From Streptomyces sp. NL15-2K (GTDB taxonomy: Bacteria > Actinomycetota > Actinomycetes > Streptomycetales > Streptomycetaceae), in NCBI RefSeq assembly GCF_030551255.1, contig NZ_CP130630.1, positions 1,674,001 through 1,738,000 of the forward strand: DNA of 64,000 nt. Reading direction: 5' to 3'. Each line of letters begins with the position of its first letter. Position 1 is the stretch's first letter. Made by a program: the position numbers and the translations under genes. Below, one piece after another: positions 56,098 to 64,000 of this stretch. Under the pieces are notes generated by a model, which was not told the origin of the DNA, did no database searches, and worked only from the letters and a program-made list of their open reading frames with translations.

Positions 56098-57335
56098 CCT
56101 GCCGAAAAACTCATCCGTCCTGGTGGGGGCTGGTGTACGGGTGGTGTCGAGCGCGGGCGCTCGGGCGGGTGCTCTGGGCACCTGGTGAGTGCCCCGGCAG
56201 GATGATCTGTCGTGCTGCTTCGACTTGCCTGTCTGGGTGTGGCGAACGTGTTCGCCCCGCTGCGGCTGCTGCCGGTGAGCAACCAGGACAAGGACGCGGA
56301 GATCCTCGCGCTGCGTCATCAGATCACGGTGCTGGAACGCCGGCCCGGCCGGGATCGGGTGCGGTTCGCCCCGAGTGACCGGGTGTTCCTGGCCGCGCCA
56401 CTGCACCGGCTCCCGCGCGGTGTGCTGCGCCGGGCACGGCTGCTGGTGCGCCCGGACACTGTGCTGCGCCGGCACCGTGACCTGGTCTCGCGCCGCCACG
56501 CGGCCCGTTCCCGGCCGGGGCGTGCGGGTCGGCCGCGTACCGTGCGCTCGATCCGCGTTCTCGTGCTGCGTCTGGCGCGGGAGAATCCCGGCTGGGGCTA
56601 CCGGCGCATCCACGGCGAGCTGCTGGTTGTGGGCGTGCAGGTGGCCGCCTCCACGGTGTGGGAGATCGTGAAGGAGGCGGGGATCGACCCGGCACCCGAG
56701 CGGGGTTCCAGCACCTGGACGGACTTTCTGCGCTCCCGGGCCGATGCCCTGCCGGCGTGTGACTTCTTCGAAGCGGTCACCCTGTCCGGGGCGCGGCTGT
56801 ACGTGTTCGCGGTGATCGGGCACGCCGGCCGGCGCATCCGCGTCCTGGGCGCGACGGCGCACCCGACCGCCTCCTGGGTGGCGCAGGCCGCCAGGAACCT
56901 CGTCATGGATCTCGAGGGTGCCGGCTGCCGGGCCCGGTTCATGATCCGCGACCGCGACGGGAAGTACCCCGCCCTGTTCGACACCGTCCTCGAGGATGCG
57001 GGGATCGAGGTCGTGCTCAGCGGGATCCGGATGCCGCGGATGAACGCGCTCATGGAACGGTGGGTGCAGACCTGCCGCCGCGAACTGCTGGACCGCACCC
57101 TGGTCTGGAACCAGCGCCACCTGCTCCACGCCCTGCGCGAGTTCGAACAGCACTACAACTCCCACCGGCCCCACCAAGGCATCGCAGACGCCCGCCCGCT
57201 GCACCCCCTGCCTCCGCCGATCACCGACCCGGACGCTATCGCCCACCTCGACATACGACGACGCGACCGCCTCGGCGGCACCCTCCACGAGTACCAGCAT
57301 GCGGCCTGACCTGCACGGACGAGACTTTCGGCAGG
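56098..57335 (+). mobile_element. 1.24-kb IS element, copy B, with 26-bp inverted ends
   Basis: Left end 56098-56123 begins CCTGCCGAAAAACTCATCC; the reverse complement of the right end 57310-57335 begins CCTGCCGAAAGTCTCGTCC. These match the ends of copy A (CTTGCCGAATACCTC.TCC..GC.GG). The transposase gene and spacing are the same as in copy A. Confidence 0.75.
56212..57309 (+). CDS. Integrase-core transposase, copy B
   Basis: The product is 365 aa from a GTG. Motifs match copy [41 protein letters not shown] (Asp kept), RFMIRDRDGKYPALFDTVL, MNALMERWVQTCRRELLDRT and YNSHRPHQGIADARPLHPL. The frame is complete and the catalytic residues appear intact, so this copy is the better candidate for an active enzyme. 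Confidence 0.85.
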   Translation: MLLRLACLGVANVFAPLRLLPVSNQDKDAEILALRHQITVLERRPGRDRVRFAPSDRVFLAAPLHRLPRGVLRRARLLVRPDTVLRRHRDLVSRRHAARSRPGRAGRPRTVRSIRVLVLRLARENPGWGYRRIHGELLVVGVQVAASTVWEIVKEAGIDPAPERGSSTWTDFLRSRADALPACDFFEAVTLSGARLYVFAVIGHAGRRIRVLGATAHPTASWVAQAARNLVMDLEGAGCRARFMIRDRDGKYPALFDTVLEDAGIEVVLSGIRMPRMNALMERWVQTCRRELLDRTLVWNQRHLLHALREFEQHYNSHRPHQGIADARPLHPLPPPITDPDAIAHLDIRRRDRLGGTLHEYQHAA

Positions 57336-57611
57336 GACAGGGCCACGTGAGCGCGTCGTTCACGAAGCGCGTCTATGTCCATCCGAGCCCCGAGGACCTA
57401 CGCGCCGCCTCGGATCACCTCACGGTTCTGCTCGGCTTCGAGGACGACGCGGGCTGCCTGGACACACCAGATGATCGTGAGAGAAACCTGCTTCACGATC
57501 AGCGTAAACACGGTCTGACCTGCGGTGATCTGTGGATCACTAGAATCTGCCCCCATCATAACGTCACGTACTTCCTGTACATTTTTTACAGAAGCCGAAG
57601 GAGGGGTACCC
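57336..57611 (+). promoter_or_regulatory. clpP upstream region with two inverted repeats
   Basis: GTGATCTGTGGATCAC (57525-57540) and CTGTACATTTTTTACAG (57575-57591) are candidate operators 20-90 bp before the clpP start; the second is AT-rich and may overlap the -10 region. TCTGCC at 57546 resembles half of the PopR box (TCTGCC-N3-GGCAGA) of clpP3 operons, but the other half is missing. AAGGAGGGG at 57598 is the ribosome site. Confidence 0.45.
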
Positions 57612-58247
57612 ATGACCCGACCGTCCGCCCGCTATGTCCTGCCCGAGTTCCACGAGCGCACGAGTTACGGGACGAAGTCGATGGATCCGTACTCCAAGCT
57701 GCTGGAGGAGCGGATCGTCTTCCTCGGGACGCAGATCGACGACACGTCCGCGAACGATGTGATGGCCCAGTTCATGTACCTCGAGCACCAGGACCCGCAC
57801 CGGGACATCGCGCTGTACATCAACTCCCCCGGCGGCTCGTTCAGCGCGATGTCGGCGATCTACGACACGATGCAGTACGTCGGGTGTGACGTGGAGACGA
57901 CGTGTCTGGGGCAGGCCGGTTCGTCCGCCGCGGTGCTGCTGGCGGCCGGGACGCCGGGCAAGCGGCACCTGCTGCCGGGTGCGCGCGTGGTGATCCACCA
58001 GCCCGCGCTGGCCGAGCCGGTGCAGGGGCAGGCCAGCGATCTGGCCATCCAGGCCGACGAGTTGACGCGGACCCGAGCCCTCCTGGAGGAGATGCTCGTA
58101 CGACACACCGGCCGCAGCCTGGAGCAGGTGAGCGCGGACATCGAGCGGGACAAGATCTTCAACGCTCAGGAAGCGCTGGAGTACGGACTCGCGGATCGGA
58201 TCATCCCGAGCCGCAAGGCCACCCTCGCCCCGCCCACCGGGAGGTGA
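57612..58247 (+). CDS. clpP: ATP-dependent Clp protease proteolytic subunit
   Basis: The product is 211 aa from the ATG at 57612, with AAGGAGGGG upstream; a longer frame is rejected. Catalytic residues are Ser in [16 protein letters not shown], His in [11 protein letters not shown] and Asp in [20 protein letters not shown]. The start [20 protein letters not shown] and the substitution GQAGSSA for the usual GQAASMG point to the second-operon (ClpP3/ClpP4) type rather than ClpP1P2. The partner gene is not adjacent. It would assemble into a tetradecamer served by ClpX or ClpC. Confidence 0.9.
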   Translation: MTRPSARYVLPEFHERTSYGTKSMDPYSKLLEERIVFLGTQIDDTSANDVMAQFMYLEHQDPHRDIALYINSPGGSFSAMSAIYDTMQYVGCDVETTCLGQAGSSAAVLLAAGTPGKRHLLPGARVVIHQPALAEPVQGQASDLAIQADELTRTRALLEEMLVRHTGRSLEQVSADIERDKIFNAQEALEYGLADRIIPSRKATLAPPTGR

Positions 58248-58254
58248 GCGGCCG

Positions 58255-58564
58255 GTGCTCCCACCCGAACTGCCGCCGCTGCCCGCCCTCACGCGCGCCG
58301 AGGGCGAGCTGATCGACCGTTACCTCGACGTGGTCGACCTGCTCGGGCGTATCAACCCCGGTGCACCACGGCGACACCTACAGCGGGCTGCGGGCCGCGC
58401 AGGCGCTGGTCGGCAAGGCCGCCGCGCTTCGCGACGCGCTGGCGCTGATGCACCAGCGCGGCGAGACCGAACTGCACGCGCCCACGCTCACGCGGGCGCT
58501 GCGCGTGCTGGACGGCGAGCGCCGCACGGCTCGCGTCACCCTGCCGCCGCGCTCCGACAGTTGA
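58255..58564 (+). pseudogene. Small gene downstream of clpP, frameshifted by one base
   Basis: From a GTG at 58255 the frame reads LPPELPPLPALTRAEGELID, RYLDVVDLLGRIN. Then a CCCC run at 58356-58359 shifts it. With one C fewer it continues PVHHGDTYSGLRAAQALVGK, AAALRDALALMHQRGETELH and ends at the stop at 58562-58564 (about 100 aa). The product is a helical protein of unknown function. The start lies eight bases after the clpP stop. A sequencing error in the C-run would restore it. Confidence 0.55.
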
Positions 58565-58919
58565 AGCACCCCCACCCGGTCCGGACGGACCGTCGGGTCG
58601 AGGCCACGTCCGGGCCGGGGTCGAAACGGACCAAACGGCGTACGGCCTTTTGGAGTATTCGCGCGTCCTTTTTCGGGCCCGGCAGACTTGCGCAACGCGC
58701 GTATCCCCGAGGCGTCATGAGGCGTTCCGGTGCTGGTCCGAGCGTCCTCGGGCCTCTCAACGCCCCTTCGAACAGGGGGGTGTCCACCCGAACGGGTGAG
58801 TGGTGAGTAACAACACAAACCCTCGGTTCCGTTGGGATTTTCGGACATCCGTGAGTGAAGATCCGTGTCTGACGACAAGCCCCCGCCACAGCGGCGGGGC
58901 GATCCGGGCGGACGCCGAG
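58565..58919. other. Non-coding stretch before the riboswitch
   Basis: No gene is seen in ~350 bp. The T-rich part around 58640-58690 and the segment 58800-58860 (gtgagtaacaacacaaaccc) should contain the promoter of the riboswitch-controlled gene. Confidence 0.4.
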
Positions 58920-59109
58920 TCCTGCCGCCGCCCGGATGACCGGTCGACAGGAGTGGATCGGCAGGAGTGGAGGACCCAAGCACGACGGGTCGCCGGAACG
59001 GTCACGCCATGACCGGGCCGAGCAGCCCTTGGGGTGAAGCCGCGTCAGCGGCCGGGCAACTTCGCCAGCCCGAATCCGACAGGTCATCCTTCACAGGCGG
59101 CTGACGAAG
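58920..59109 (+). ncRNA. c-di-AMP (ydaO/yuaA) riboswitch
   Basis: Conserved actinobacterial ydaO elements are present in order: ggatgaccggtcgacaggag, gtggaggacccaag (58970-58982), cttggggtgaagccgc (59030-59044), gcggccgggcaacttcgcca and gcccgaatccgacagg followed by an aggcgg near 59098. The gtggaggacccaag and cttggggtgaa segments pair through cccaag/cttggg as expected. It ends about ten bases before the NlpC/P60 gene start. In Streptomyces this riboswitch turns off cell-wall hydrolases when c-di-AMP is high. Confidence 0.85.
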
Positions 59110-59117
59110 GGTTGCGC

Positions 59118-59591
59118 ATGACTGCGCTCAATCGTGTCCCGTCGCTCATGGTCCGGGCCGGTACGGCCTCGGCCCTCACCATCGCCGCGGTGAGCGGCTC
59201 GATCGTGGCTCCCGGCTTCGCCTCCGAGGCCGAGGCCGCCACGCCGGCGACAAAGGCACTCCAGATCGCGGCCTCCAAGAAGGGCTCCCCGTACAAGTAC
59301 GGCGCCACAGGACCACGCCGCTTCGACTGCTCCGGGCTCACGCTGTACTCGTTCAAGAAGGCGGGCAAGAAGCTGCCCCGCACGGCCGCCCAGCAGTACA
59401 ACAAGACGCGCCACATCTCCGTCAAGAGCCGCAAGGCCGGGGACCTGGTGTTCTTCCACTCGGGCTCGAACGTGTACCACGTCGGCATCTACGCCGGGAA
59501 GGGGAAGATCTGGCACGCCCCGAAGACCGGGGACGTGGTGCGACTGCAGAAGATCTGGACCAAGAGCGTCTGGTACGGCCGGGTCCGCTGA
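59118..59591 (+). CDS. Secreted NlpC/P60 peptidoglycan endopeptidase
   Basis: The product is 157 aa from the ATG at 59118. A signal peptide (ASALTIAAVSGSIVAPGFAS, cleavage near AEA) precedes the NlpC/P60 domain: Cys in RRFDCSGLTLYSF, His in NVYHVGIYAGKG and the third residue His in KIWHAPKTGDVV. It cuts D-Glu-mesoDAP-type bonds in stem peptides. Control by the c-di-AMP riboswitch just upstream fits a wall-remodelling role. Confidence 0.92.
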   Translation: MTALNRVPSLMVRAGTASALTIAAVSGSIVAPGFASEAEAATPATKALQIAASKKGSPYKYGATGPRRFDCSGLTLYSFKKAGKKLPRTAAQQYNKTRHISVKSRKAGDLVFFHSGSNVYHVGIYAGKGKIWHAPKTGDVVRLQKIWTKSVWYGRVR

Positions 59592-59604
59592 CCCGCCCGC
59601 GGGT

Positions 59605-59632
59605 GGCGACGGCGATGTGACTCGCCGTCGCC
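59605..59632 (+). terminator. Perfect hairpin terminator after the NlpC/P60 gene
   Basis: ggcgacggcga (59605-59615) and tcgccgtcgcc (59622-59632) form an 11-bp perfect stem with a six-base loop, 13 bases after the stop codon. Confidence 0.7.
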
Positions 59633-59685
59633 CCCTGTGGGCCTTGCAGGGGCGTGACACGGGCTCAGGCGGTTACTCGTCCGGC

Positions 59686-60315
59686 ATGGCCGACCACCGT
59701 CCCTGCACCGCACGCAACGAGACGCCGCTGGAGCGCGCCGACCTCAACTTCGGAGAACTGCTCCAGGAACTGCGCGTCACCCAGACCGGGGTCCAGATCC
59801 TCTTCGCCTTCTTGCTGAGCCTGGCCTTCACCCCGCGCTTCCCCGACCTCGACACGGTCCAGCGCACGACGTACGTGGCCACGCTCCTGCTCGCGGTCCT
59901 CGCGGCTGCGCTGTTCACCGCGCCCGCCGCCCTGCACCGCTCGCTCTTCCAGAAGGGCGCCAAGCCCCGCATCGTCCAGGTCTCCTCACGGCTGGCGTCG
60001 GTCGGCATGGGCGTCCTGGTGCTCGCGTTCACCGGGTCGGTGCTGCTCGTGGTGGACGTGACCACCAGCCGGGCCGGCGGGGTGGCCGCGGGCGCGGCGA
60101 CCCTGCTGGTGTGTCTCGGGCTGTGGGGGCTACTGCCACGCCTGGTGCAGCGGGCCGGCGCCGCCGAGGAGCAGCACTCGGCTGGCGAGCAGCACAAGGC
60201 GGTCGGGCCGCGGGCCCACGAGTCGGTCGGGCCGCAGGCACACGAGTCGGTCGGGCCGCAGGCACCGGTTCGAGCAGCGGCACCATACCGAGAGCTGTCA
60301 GCGCGCCGCCGGTGA
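59686..60315 (+). CDS. DUF6328 family membrane protein
   Basis: The product is 209 aa from the ATG at 59686. The family start NFGELLQELRVTQTGVQILF and FAFLLSLAFTPRFPDLDTVQ is followed by four membrane helices (ATLLLAVLAAALFTAPAAL, MGVLVLAFTGSVLLVVDV). The C-terminus carries a tandem repeat of AHESVGPQ from a 24-bp DNA repeat (60200-60270), which varies between strains in such genes. The function is unknown. Confidence 0.82.
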   Translation: MADHRPCTARNETPLERADLNFGELLQELRVTQTGVQILFAFLLSLAFTPRFPDLDTVQRTTYVATLLLAVLAAALFTAPAALHRSLFQKGAKPRIVQVSSRLASVGMGVLVLAFTGSVLLVVDVTTSRAGGVAAGAATLLVCLGLWGLLPRLVQRAGAAEEQHSAGEQHKAVGPRAHESVGPQAHESVGPQAPVRAAAPYRELSARRR

Positions 60316-60367
60316 TCCCCTCCACCACCCGCGCGGCCACCGGCCGAGGCGGTCGGCCAGCAGGGAC

Positions 60368-60826
60368 CTAAGGCTCCCGCTGCCCCGCCATCGGCACCGG
60401 CTCGGCCGGTACCGTCCAGGGCAGTTCCACGGAGATGGTCTTGCCGCCCTCGCGGGTGGGCCGGATTCTCAGCTTGCCGCCATGCTCCGCGGTCAGCCAG
60501 CGGATGATGACCAGGCCCCGGCCGTTGTCCTGCTGGACGGCGGCGGGCAGTCGCTTCGGGAACCGCGGATGGCTGTCGGTGACACCGATGCGCAGGCGTT
60601 CGTCTCGGTCGAGCTCGAGGTCCACCGTGAAGGTCGGTGACTGCCCGAAGGTGTGCTGCACGGCGTTGGTGGCGAGTTCGGAGACGATGAGGCGGATGGT
60701 CTCGGCGGCGTCGGTGTCCGCCGGCAGACCCCACTCCGCCAGGGTGGTGACCACGTAGGCGCGAGCCGCGGAAACCGAGGCGGGATCGCTCGGCAGAGTG
60801 ACGGATGCTTCCAGATGGTCTGCCAT
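60368..60826 (-). CDS. HATPase-fold ATP-binding (anti-sigma-factor-like) protein
   Basis: The product is 152 aa from the ATG at 60826. The Bergerat ATP site is present: ELATNAVQHTFGQSPTFTVD (N-box) and DNGRGLVIIRWLTAEHGGKL (G1/G2 region). Proteins of this size act as serine kinases or anti-sigma factors; in Streptomyces they are often encoded next to XRE and DUF397 genes, as here, in WhiJ/AbaA-type regulatory loci. It is divergent from the XRE gene. Confidence 0.88.
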   Translation of the reverse strand: MADHLEASVTLPSDPASVSAARAYVVTTLAEWGLPADTDAAETIRLIVSELATNAVQHTFGQSPTFTVDLELDRDERLRIGVTDSHPRFPKRLPAAVQQDNGRGLVIIRWLTAEHGGKLRIRPTREGGKTISVELPWTVPAEPVPMAGQREP

Positions 60827-61024
60827 GGCGACGTCGTCCCTTTCCCACGGGACCGCAGTCCGACACGAAGGCGGAAGGTTCGAGTACGGTCCCGGACTGG
60901 TGCTTCGTCGCCAGACTGCCATTACCGCGGCGGTCACGGGTGGCGATCCACCAAGATGTGCATATATCTGTCGCTCGAAGCGGTGAACTCTGCGACGGCA
61001 GAGCGTATTTGTAAGGAGCAGCCC

Positions 61025-61885
61025 ATGCAGCACGGTCCCGCGGTGCGCCGCCGGAAACTGGGCGCCGAACTGCGCGCGTTGCGCACCGGGGCGGGGCTCA
61101 CCAGTGGTGAGGCCGCCCGGCTGGTGGGCTGGCACCAGTCGAAGGTCAGCCGGATCGAGACCGGCGCGAGCGGGGTGAAGCCGGCCGATGTGCGGTTACT
61201 CCTCGACGCCTACGGAGTGCGGGACAGCCAACTACGGGAGTTACTACTGGTGTTGGCTGGATCCGACGAGAGCGGCGGCCGGCACCACTGGTGGCACGCC
61301 TACCGCGGGGTGCTGCCGCCGACCTACCGGGACTTCATCAGCCTGGAGTCGCAGGCCAGCGCGATGCGCACGCTGGAGACCTCGGTGGTGCCGGGGCTGC
61401 TGCAGACACCCGAGTACGCCCGCGCGGTGACGAAGGCCGCGGTGGACGGGCTGGACGACGAGCGGCTGGACGCGCTGGTCGAGGTGCGGCTGGCCAGGCA
61501 GGACGTGCTGCGGTCGCATCCTCCGCTGGAACTGAGCGCGGTTCTGGACGAGGCCGTGCTGCGCCGGGACGTCGGCGGACCCGGGGTCATGGCGCGGCAG
61601 CTGGAGCGACTGGTGGAGGCGGCCCGCCTGCCTCAAGTGCGGTTGCAGGTACTGCCGTTCACGGCCGGGGCGCACATCGGCATCACCGGCCCTTTCGTTA
61701 TCTTCTCATTTTCGAGCACATCTGATCTGGATGTGGTTGTTCTCGACCACTTGACGAGTAGCCTCTACCTGGAACGGAAAGAAGACCTCCAGGCCTACAC
61801 CGAGGCCTTCAACACCCTTCGGTTCCACGCCCTTTCGCCCGAGGACTCGTTGGACTACATCGCCGGGATAGGTGACGGCGCGTAA
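61025..61885 (+). CDS. XRE regulator with DUF5753 (WhiJ-like)
   Basis: The product is 286 aa from the ATG at 61025 (GGAG upstream). The N-terminal helix-turn-helix (GLTSGEAARLVGWHQSKVSR, IETGASGVKPADVRLLLDAY) is followed by the DUF5753 domain: RDFISLESQASAMRTLETSV, VPGLLQTPEYARA, LERLVEAARLPQVRLQVLPF and HIGITGPFVIFSF. The stop is followed 13 bp later by the DUF397 gene. Together with the HATPase gene they form a typical Streptomyces developmental/antibiotic regulatory set; the target is unknown. Confidence 0.92.
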   Translation: MQHGPAVRRRKLGAELRALRTGAGLTSGEAARLVGWHQSKVSRIETGASGVKPADVRLLLDAYGVRDSQLRELLLVLAGSDESGGRHHWWHAYRGVLPPTYRDFISLESQASAMRTLETSVVPGLLQTPEYARAVTKAAVDGLDDERLDALVEVRLARQDVLRSHPPLELSAVLDEAVLRRDVGGPGVMARQLERLVEAARLPQVRLQVLPFTAGAHIGITGPFVIFSFSSTSDLDVVVLDHLTSSLYLERKEDLQAYTEAFNTLRFHALSPEDSLDYIAGIGDGA

Positions 61886-61898
61886 GGAGGCACCCCCC

Positions 61899-62129
61899 AT
61901 GTCTGCAATGCCTCGGCAGGTACCTTCCAGCACTGATCTGCACGGTGTGCGGTGGCTGCGCAGCAGCTACAGCACCGGAGCGAACAACTGCGTCGAGACG
62001 GCCCCGGTGGACCGCGGTCCGTGGACCGGCCTGCTCGCCGTGCGCGACTCCAAGGCCCCGTCCGGACCCGCGCTGCTCTTCTCTCCTGAGAGCTGGGCGG
62101 GCTTCACGGCCGCGGTGCACCGCATCTGA
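61899..62129 (+). CDS. DUF397 protein
   Basis: The product is 76 aa. The family pattern is WLRSSYSTGANNCVETAPVD, VRDSKAPSGPALLFSPESWA and GFTAAVHR. AAGGAGG precedes the ATG at 61899. DUF397 proteins act with the XRE-DUF5753 regulator encoded just upstream, probably by binding it. Confidence 0.9.
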   Translation: MSAMPRQVPSSTDLHGVRWLRSSYSTGANNCVETAPVDRGPWTGLLAVRDSKAPSGPALLFSPESWAGFTAAVHRI

Positions 62130-62171
62130 CCGATTCCCCTCTCGTGCGGCGCTCGGCCGTGTCACGCCGAC

Positions 62172-63299
62172 TCATGGTCGCGCCCCGCCGATCACTCGTA
62201 CAGCGCGTTCGATCTGCCCCTCGGAGAGGTCCGCGCGGGCGGTCAGCCTGAGCCGTGAGATGCCGTCGGGGACGGAAGGAGGACGGAAGCAGCCCACGGC
62301 CAGCCCGGCCGCACGGCAGTCGGCCGCCCACCGCACGGCCCCCTCCGGGGACGGCGCGCGCACGGAGACGACCGCGGCGTCCGGACGTACCGCTTCCAGA
62401 CCCGCGGCCGTCAGGCGTGCGTGGAGTTCGCTCGCCACCGCGCGCGCTCGCGCCGCCCGCTCCGGCTCGCGGCGCAGCAGCCGCAGGGCCGCCAGGGCCG
62501 CGCCCGCCGCCGCGGGGGCGAGGCCCGTGTCGAAGATGAACGTCCGGGCCGCGTTGACCAGGTGGTCGATCACCCGGGTGGGGCCGAGGACGGCTCCGCC
62601 CTGGCTGCCGAGCGACTTGGACAGCGTGACCGTGACGACGACGTCGTCGGCGCCCGCGAGCCCCGCCGCGTGCGGGGCTCCGCGGCCGCCGTCGCCGAGG
62701 ACGCCGAGCCCGTGGGCGTCGTCGACCACCAGGCCCGCGCCGTGCTCCCGGCCGGCCTCGGCGAGCGCGGCCAGCGGGGCCGCGTCGCCGTCGACCGAGA
62801 AGACCGTGTCGGACACGACGACGGCCGGACCGTCGTGCGTCCGCAGCGTCTTGCGTACGGCGTCCGGGTCGGCGTGTCCGACGACCTGTGTGGTGCCCCG
62901 CGCCAGGCGGCAGCCGTCGATCAGCGAGGCGTGGTTGCCGGCGTCGGAGACGATCAGCGAGCCGTGCGGCGCCAGCGCGGTGACGGCGGCGAGGTTGGCC
63001 GCGTACCCGGAGGAGAACACCAGCGCCGCCTCGAAGCCGCAGAAGTCGGCCAGTTCGCCCTCCAGCTCGGTGTGGAGCTCGGTGGTGCCGGTGACGAGCC
63101 GTGACCCGGTCGAGCCGCCGCCCCACGTCCGCGCGGCCCGCGCCGCGCCCTCGGTGACCTCCGGGTGGCGGGCCAGGCCCAGGTAGTCGTTGCTCGCGAG
63201 GTCCAGCAGCGGTGTGTCGGCGGGGCGGGGGCGCAGGGTCCGTACGAGTCCGGCCCGGCGGCGCAGCCGCGCCTGCTCGTCGATCCAGCCGAACGCCAT
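62172..63299 (-). CDS. bioF: 8-amino-7-oxononanoate synthase
   Basis: The product is 375 aa from the ATG at 63299 (GGAGG upstream); longer frames are rejected. It is a PLP-dependent alpha-oxoamine synthase: [74 protein letters not shown] and the PLP lysine in [18 protein letters not shown]. It condenses pimeloyl thioester with L-Ala in biotin synthesis. It is divergent from bioB across 190 bp. Confidence 0.93.
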   Translation of the reverse strand: MAFGWIDEQARLRRRAGLVRTLRPRPADTPLLDLASNDYLGLARHPEVTEGAARAARTWGGGSTGSRLVTGTTELHTELEGELADFCGFEAALVFSSGYAANLAAVTALAPHGSLIVSDAGNHASLIDGCRLARGTTQVVGHADPDAVRKTLRTHDGPAVVVSDTVFSVDGDAAPLAALAEAGREHGAGLVVDDAHGLGVLGDGGRGAPHAAGLAGADDVVVTVTLSKSLGSQGGAVLGPTRVIDHLVNAARTFIFDTGLAPAAAGAALAALRLLRREPERAARARAVASELHARLTAAGLEAVRPDAAVVSVRAPSPEGAVRWAADCRAAGLAVGCFRPPSVPDGISRLRLTARADLSEGQIERAVRVIGGARP

Positions 63300-63492
63300 G
63301 GGTCCTCCGGGGATGGTGGTGGGCGGCACAGCCTCGCGGGCAGCCCCCCGAGCGGGTGCTTTTGTAGGCAGTGCACAGACACTAGCGGGGCGACCAGGCA
63401 CCCAGGATGTGGCAATACCCACACGTCGAAGCCTCTGTGTTGTGCGAACTCTCCTTGGCCCGGGGCGGCTCCGTAGGACAGGATCGGCTCTC
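63300..63492. promoter_or_regulatory. bioF-bioB divergent control region
   Basis: Two promoters must lie in this 193-bp gap. TGTGG-caatac-CCACA at 63408-63423 is a small inverted repeat near the middle and a possible repressor site. I do not see a BirA- or BioQ-type operator. Confidence 0.4.
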
Positions 63493-64000
63493 ATGGACCT
63501 GCTGAACACGCTGGTGGACAAGGGGCTTCGGCGTAAGTCGCCGAGCCGCGAGGAGGCGCTGGCCGTCCTCGCCACTTCCGACGACGACCTGCTCGATGTG
63601 GTGGCCGCGGCCGGCAAGGTGCGCCGGCACTGGTTCGGCCGACGGGTGAAACTCAACTACCTCGTCAACCTCAAGTCGGGCCTGTGCCCGGAGGATTGTT
63701 CGTACTGCTCCCAGCGGCTCGGTTCCCAGGCCGGCATCCTCAAGTACACCTGGCTCAAGCCGGACGAGGCCTCGAAGGCCGCGGCGGCCGGGTTGGCGGG
63801 AGGTGCCAAGCGGGTCTGTCTGGTGGCCAGCGGGCGCGGTCCCACCGACCGGGACGTGGACCGGGTCTCGGACACCATCAAGACGATCAAGGAGCAGAAC
63901 GAGGGCGTCGAGGTGTGCGCCTGCCTCGGTCTGCTCTCCGACGGCCAGGCGGAGCGGCTGCGCGAGGCGGGCGCGGACGCGTACAACCACAACCTCAACA
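63493..64000 (+). CDS. bioB: Biotin synthase, 3' end beyond the window
   Basis: The first 169 codons are present, starting [20 protein letters not shown]. The radical-SAM cluster motif is CPEDCSYC in [40 protein letters not shown] and [20 protein letters not shown] follow with the conserved Cys of the [2Fe-2S] site region, and the window ends at DAYNHNLN. It inserts sulphur into dethiobiotin. Confidence 0.95.
   Translation, partial: MDLLNTLVDKGLRRKSPSREEALAVLATSDDDLLDVVAAAGKVRRHWFGRRVKLNYLVNLKSGLCPEDCSYCSQRLGSQAGILKYTWLKPDEASKAAAAGLAGGAKRVCLVASGRGPTDRDVDRVSDTIKTIKEQNEGVEVCACLGLLSDGQAERLREAGADAYNHNLN

Noticed and set aside
60200..60275. The repeated gagtcggtcgggccgcaggc units as a CRISPR or binding-site array
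   Set aside because: They are in-frame 24-bp repeats within the DUF6328 gene, with no spacers.

Overview
The window reads as Streptomyces chromosomal DNA. GC is very high with strong third-position bias, GTG and TTG starts are common, many starts overlap the previous stop (ATGA/GTGA), and the gene content is typical: XRE/DUF397/HATPase triad, DUF6328, NlpC/P60 behind a ydaO-type leader, bioF/bioB. It holds parts of two specialised-metabolite loci set in a region dense with broken mobile elements.

1-9.1 kb, minus strand: part of a thiopeptide (thiazolyl peptide) cluster. The precursor gene (8670-8843, 57 codons) ends in the 15-residue core STNCFCYICCSCSSN, which from memory matches GE37468 (GetA) and closely resembles thiomuracin. 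It is followed by a strong hairpin, an ABC exporter pair, and then an overlapping operon laid out like tbtB-C-D-E-F: glutamyl-tRNA-dependent LanB dehydratase, elimination protein, [4+2] pyridine synthase, SagB-type azoline dehydrogenase, and a RRE/Ocin-ThiF-like partner that runs off the left edge. YcaO and P450 genes are not in the window and would be expected further left.

9.1-40 kb: accessory DNA. Intact genes include a HEAT-repeat protein, an erythromycin-esterase-family protein, a membrane protein/TIM-barrel pair, a SnoaL-alpha/beta hydrolase-XRE operon, a Doc/Fic-like toxin-antitoxin pair with a palindromic operator, a NUDIX/P-loop kinase pair, several secreted proteins and a PucR-type regulator. 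Between them lie a group II intron 3' end, a Tn3-family tnpA split by a 3.34 kb two-recombinase element, two copies of an IS5-type element (one nested in another IS), relics of IS110, IS30, IS630 and IS3, and truncated or internally deleted host genes (WD40, pentapeptide, SGNH hydrolase, golvesin-like protein, AbfB domain).

40.4-49.8 kb, minus strand: a complete five-gene set matching the minimycin/indigoidine (min) cluster. It comprises an MFS exporter, an A-Ox-T-TE synthetase with an added tautomerase-like tail, a PsuG-like C-glycosynthase, a HAD phosphatase fused to a questin-oxidase-like domain, and a uracil phosphoribosyltransferase. A divergent FadR/GntR regulator faces it across three copies of a palindromic motif.

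50.6-57.3 kb: two copies of one 1.23 kb IS with 26-bp inverted ends, a serC 3' relic, a truncated ABC exporter, a frameshifted TIR-membrane protein and unrecognised ORFs. 57.6-64 kb returns to conserved-looking chromosome: clpP, a c-di-AMP riboswitch with an NlpC/P60 hydrolase, DUF6328, the HATPase/XRE/DUF397 set, bioF and the start of bioB.
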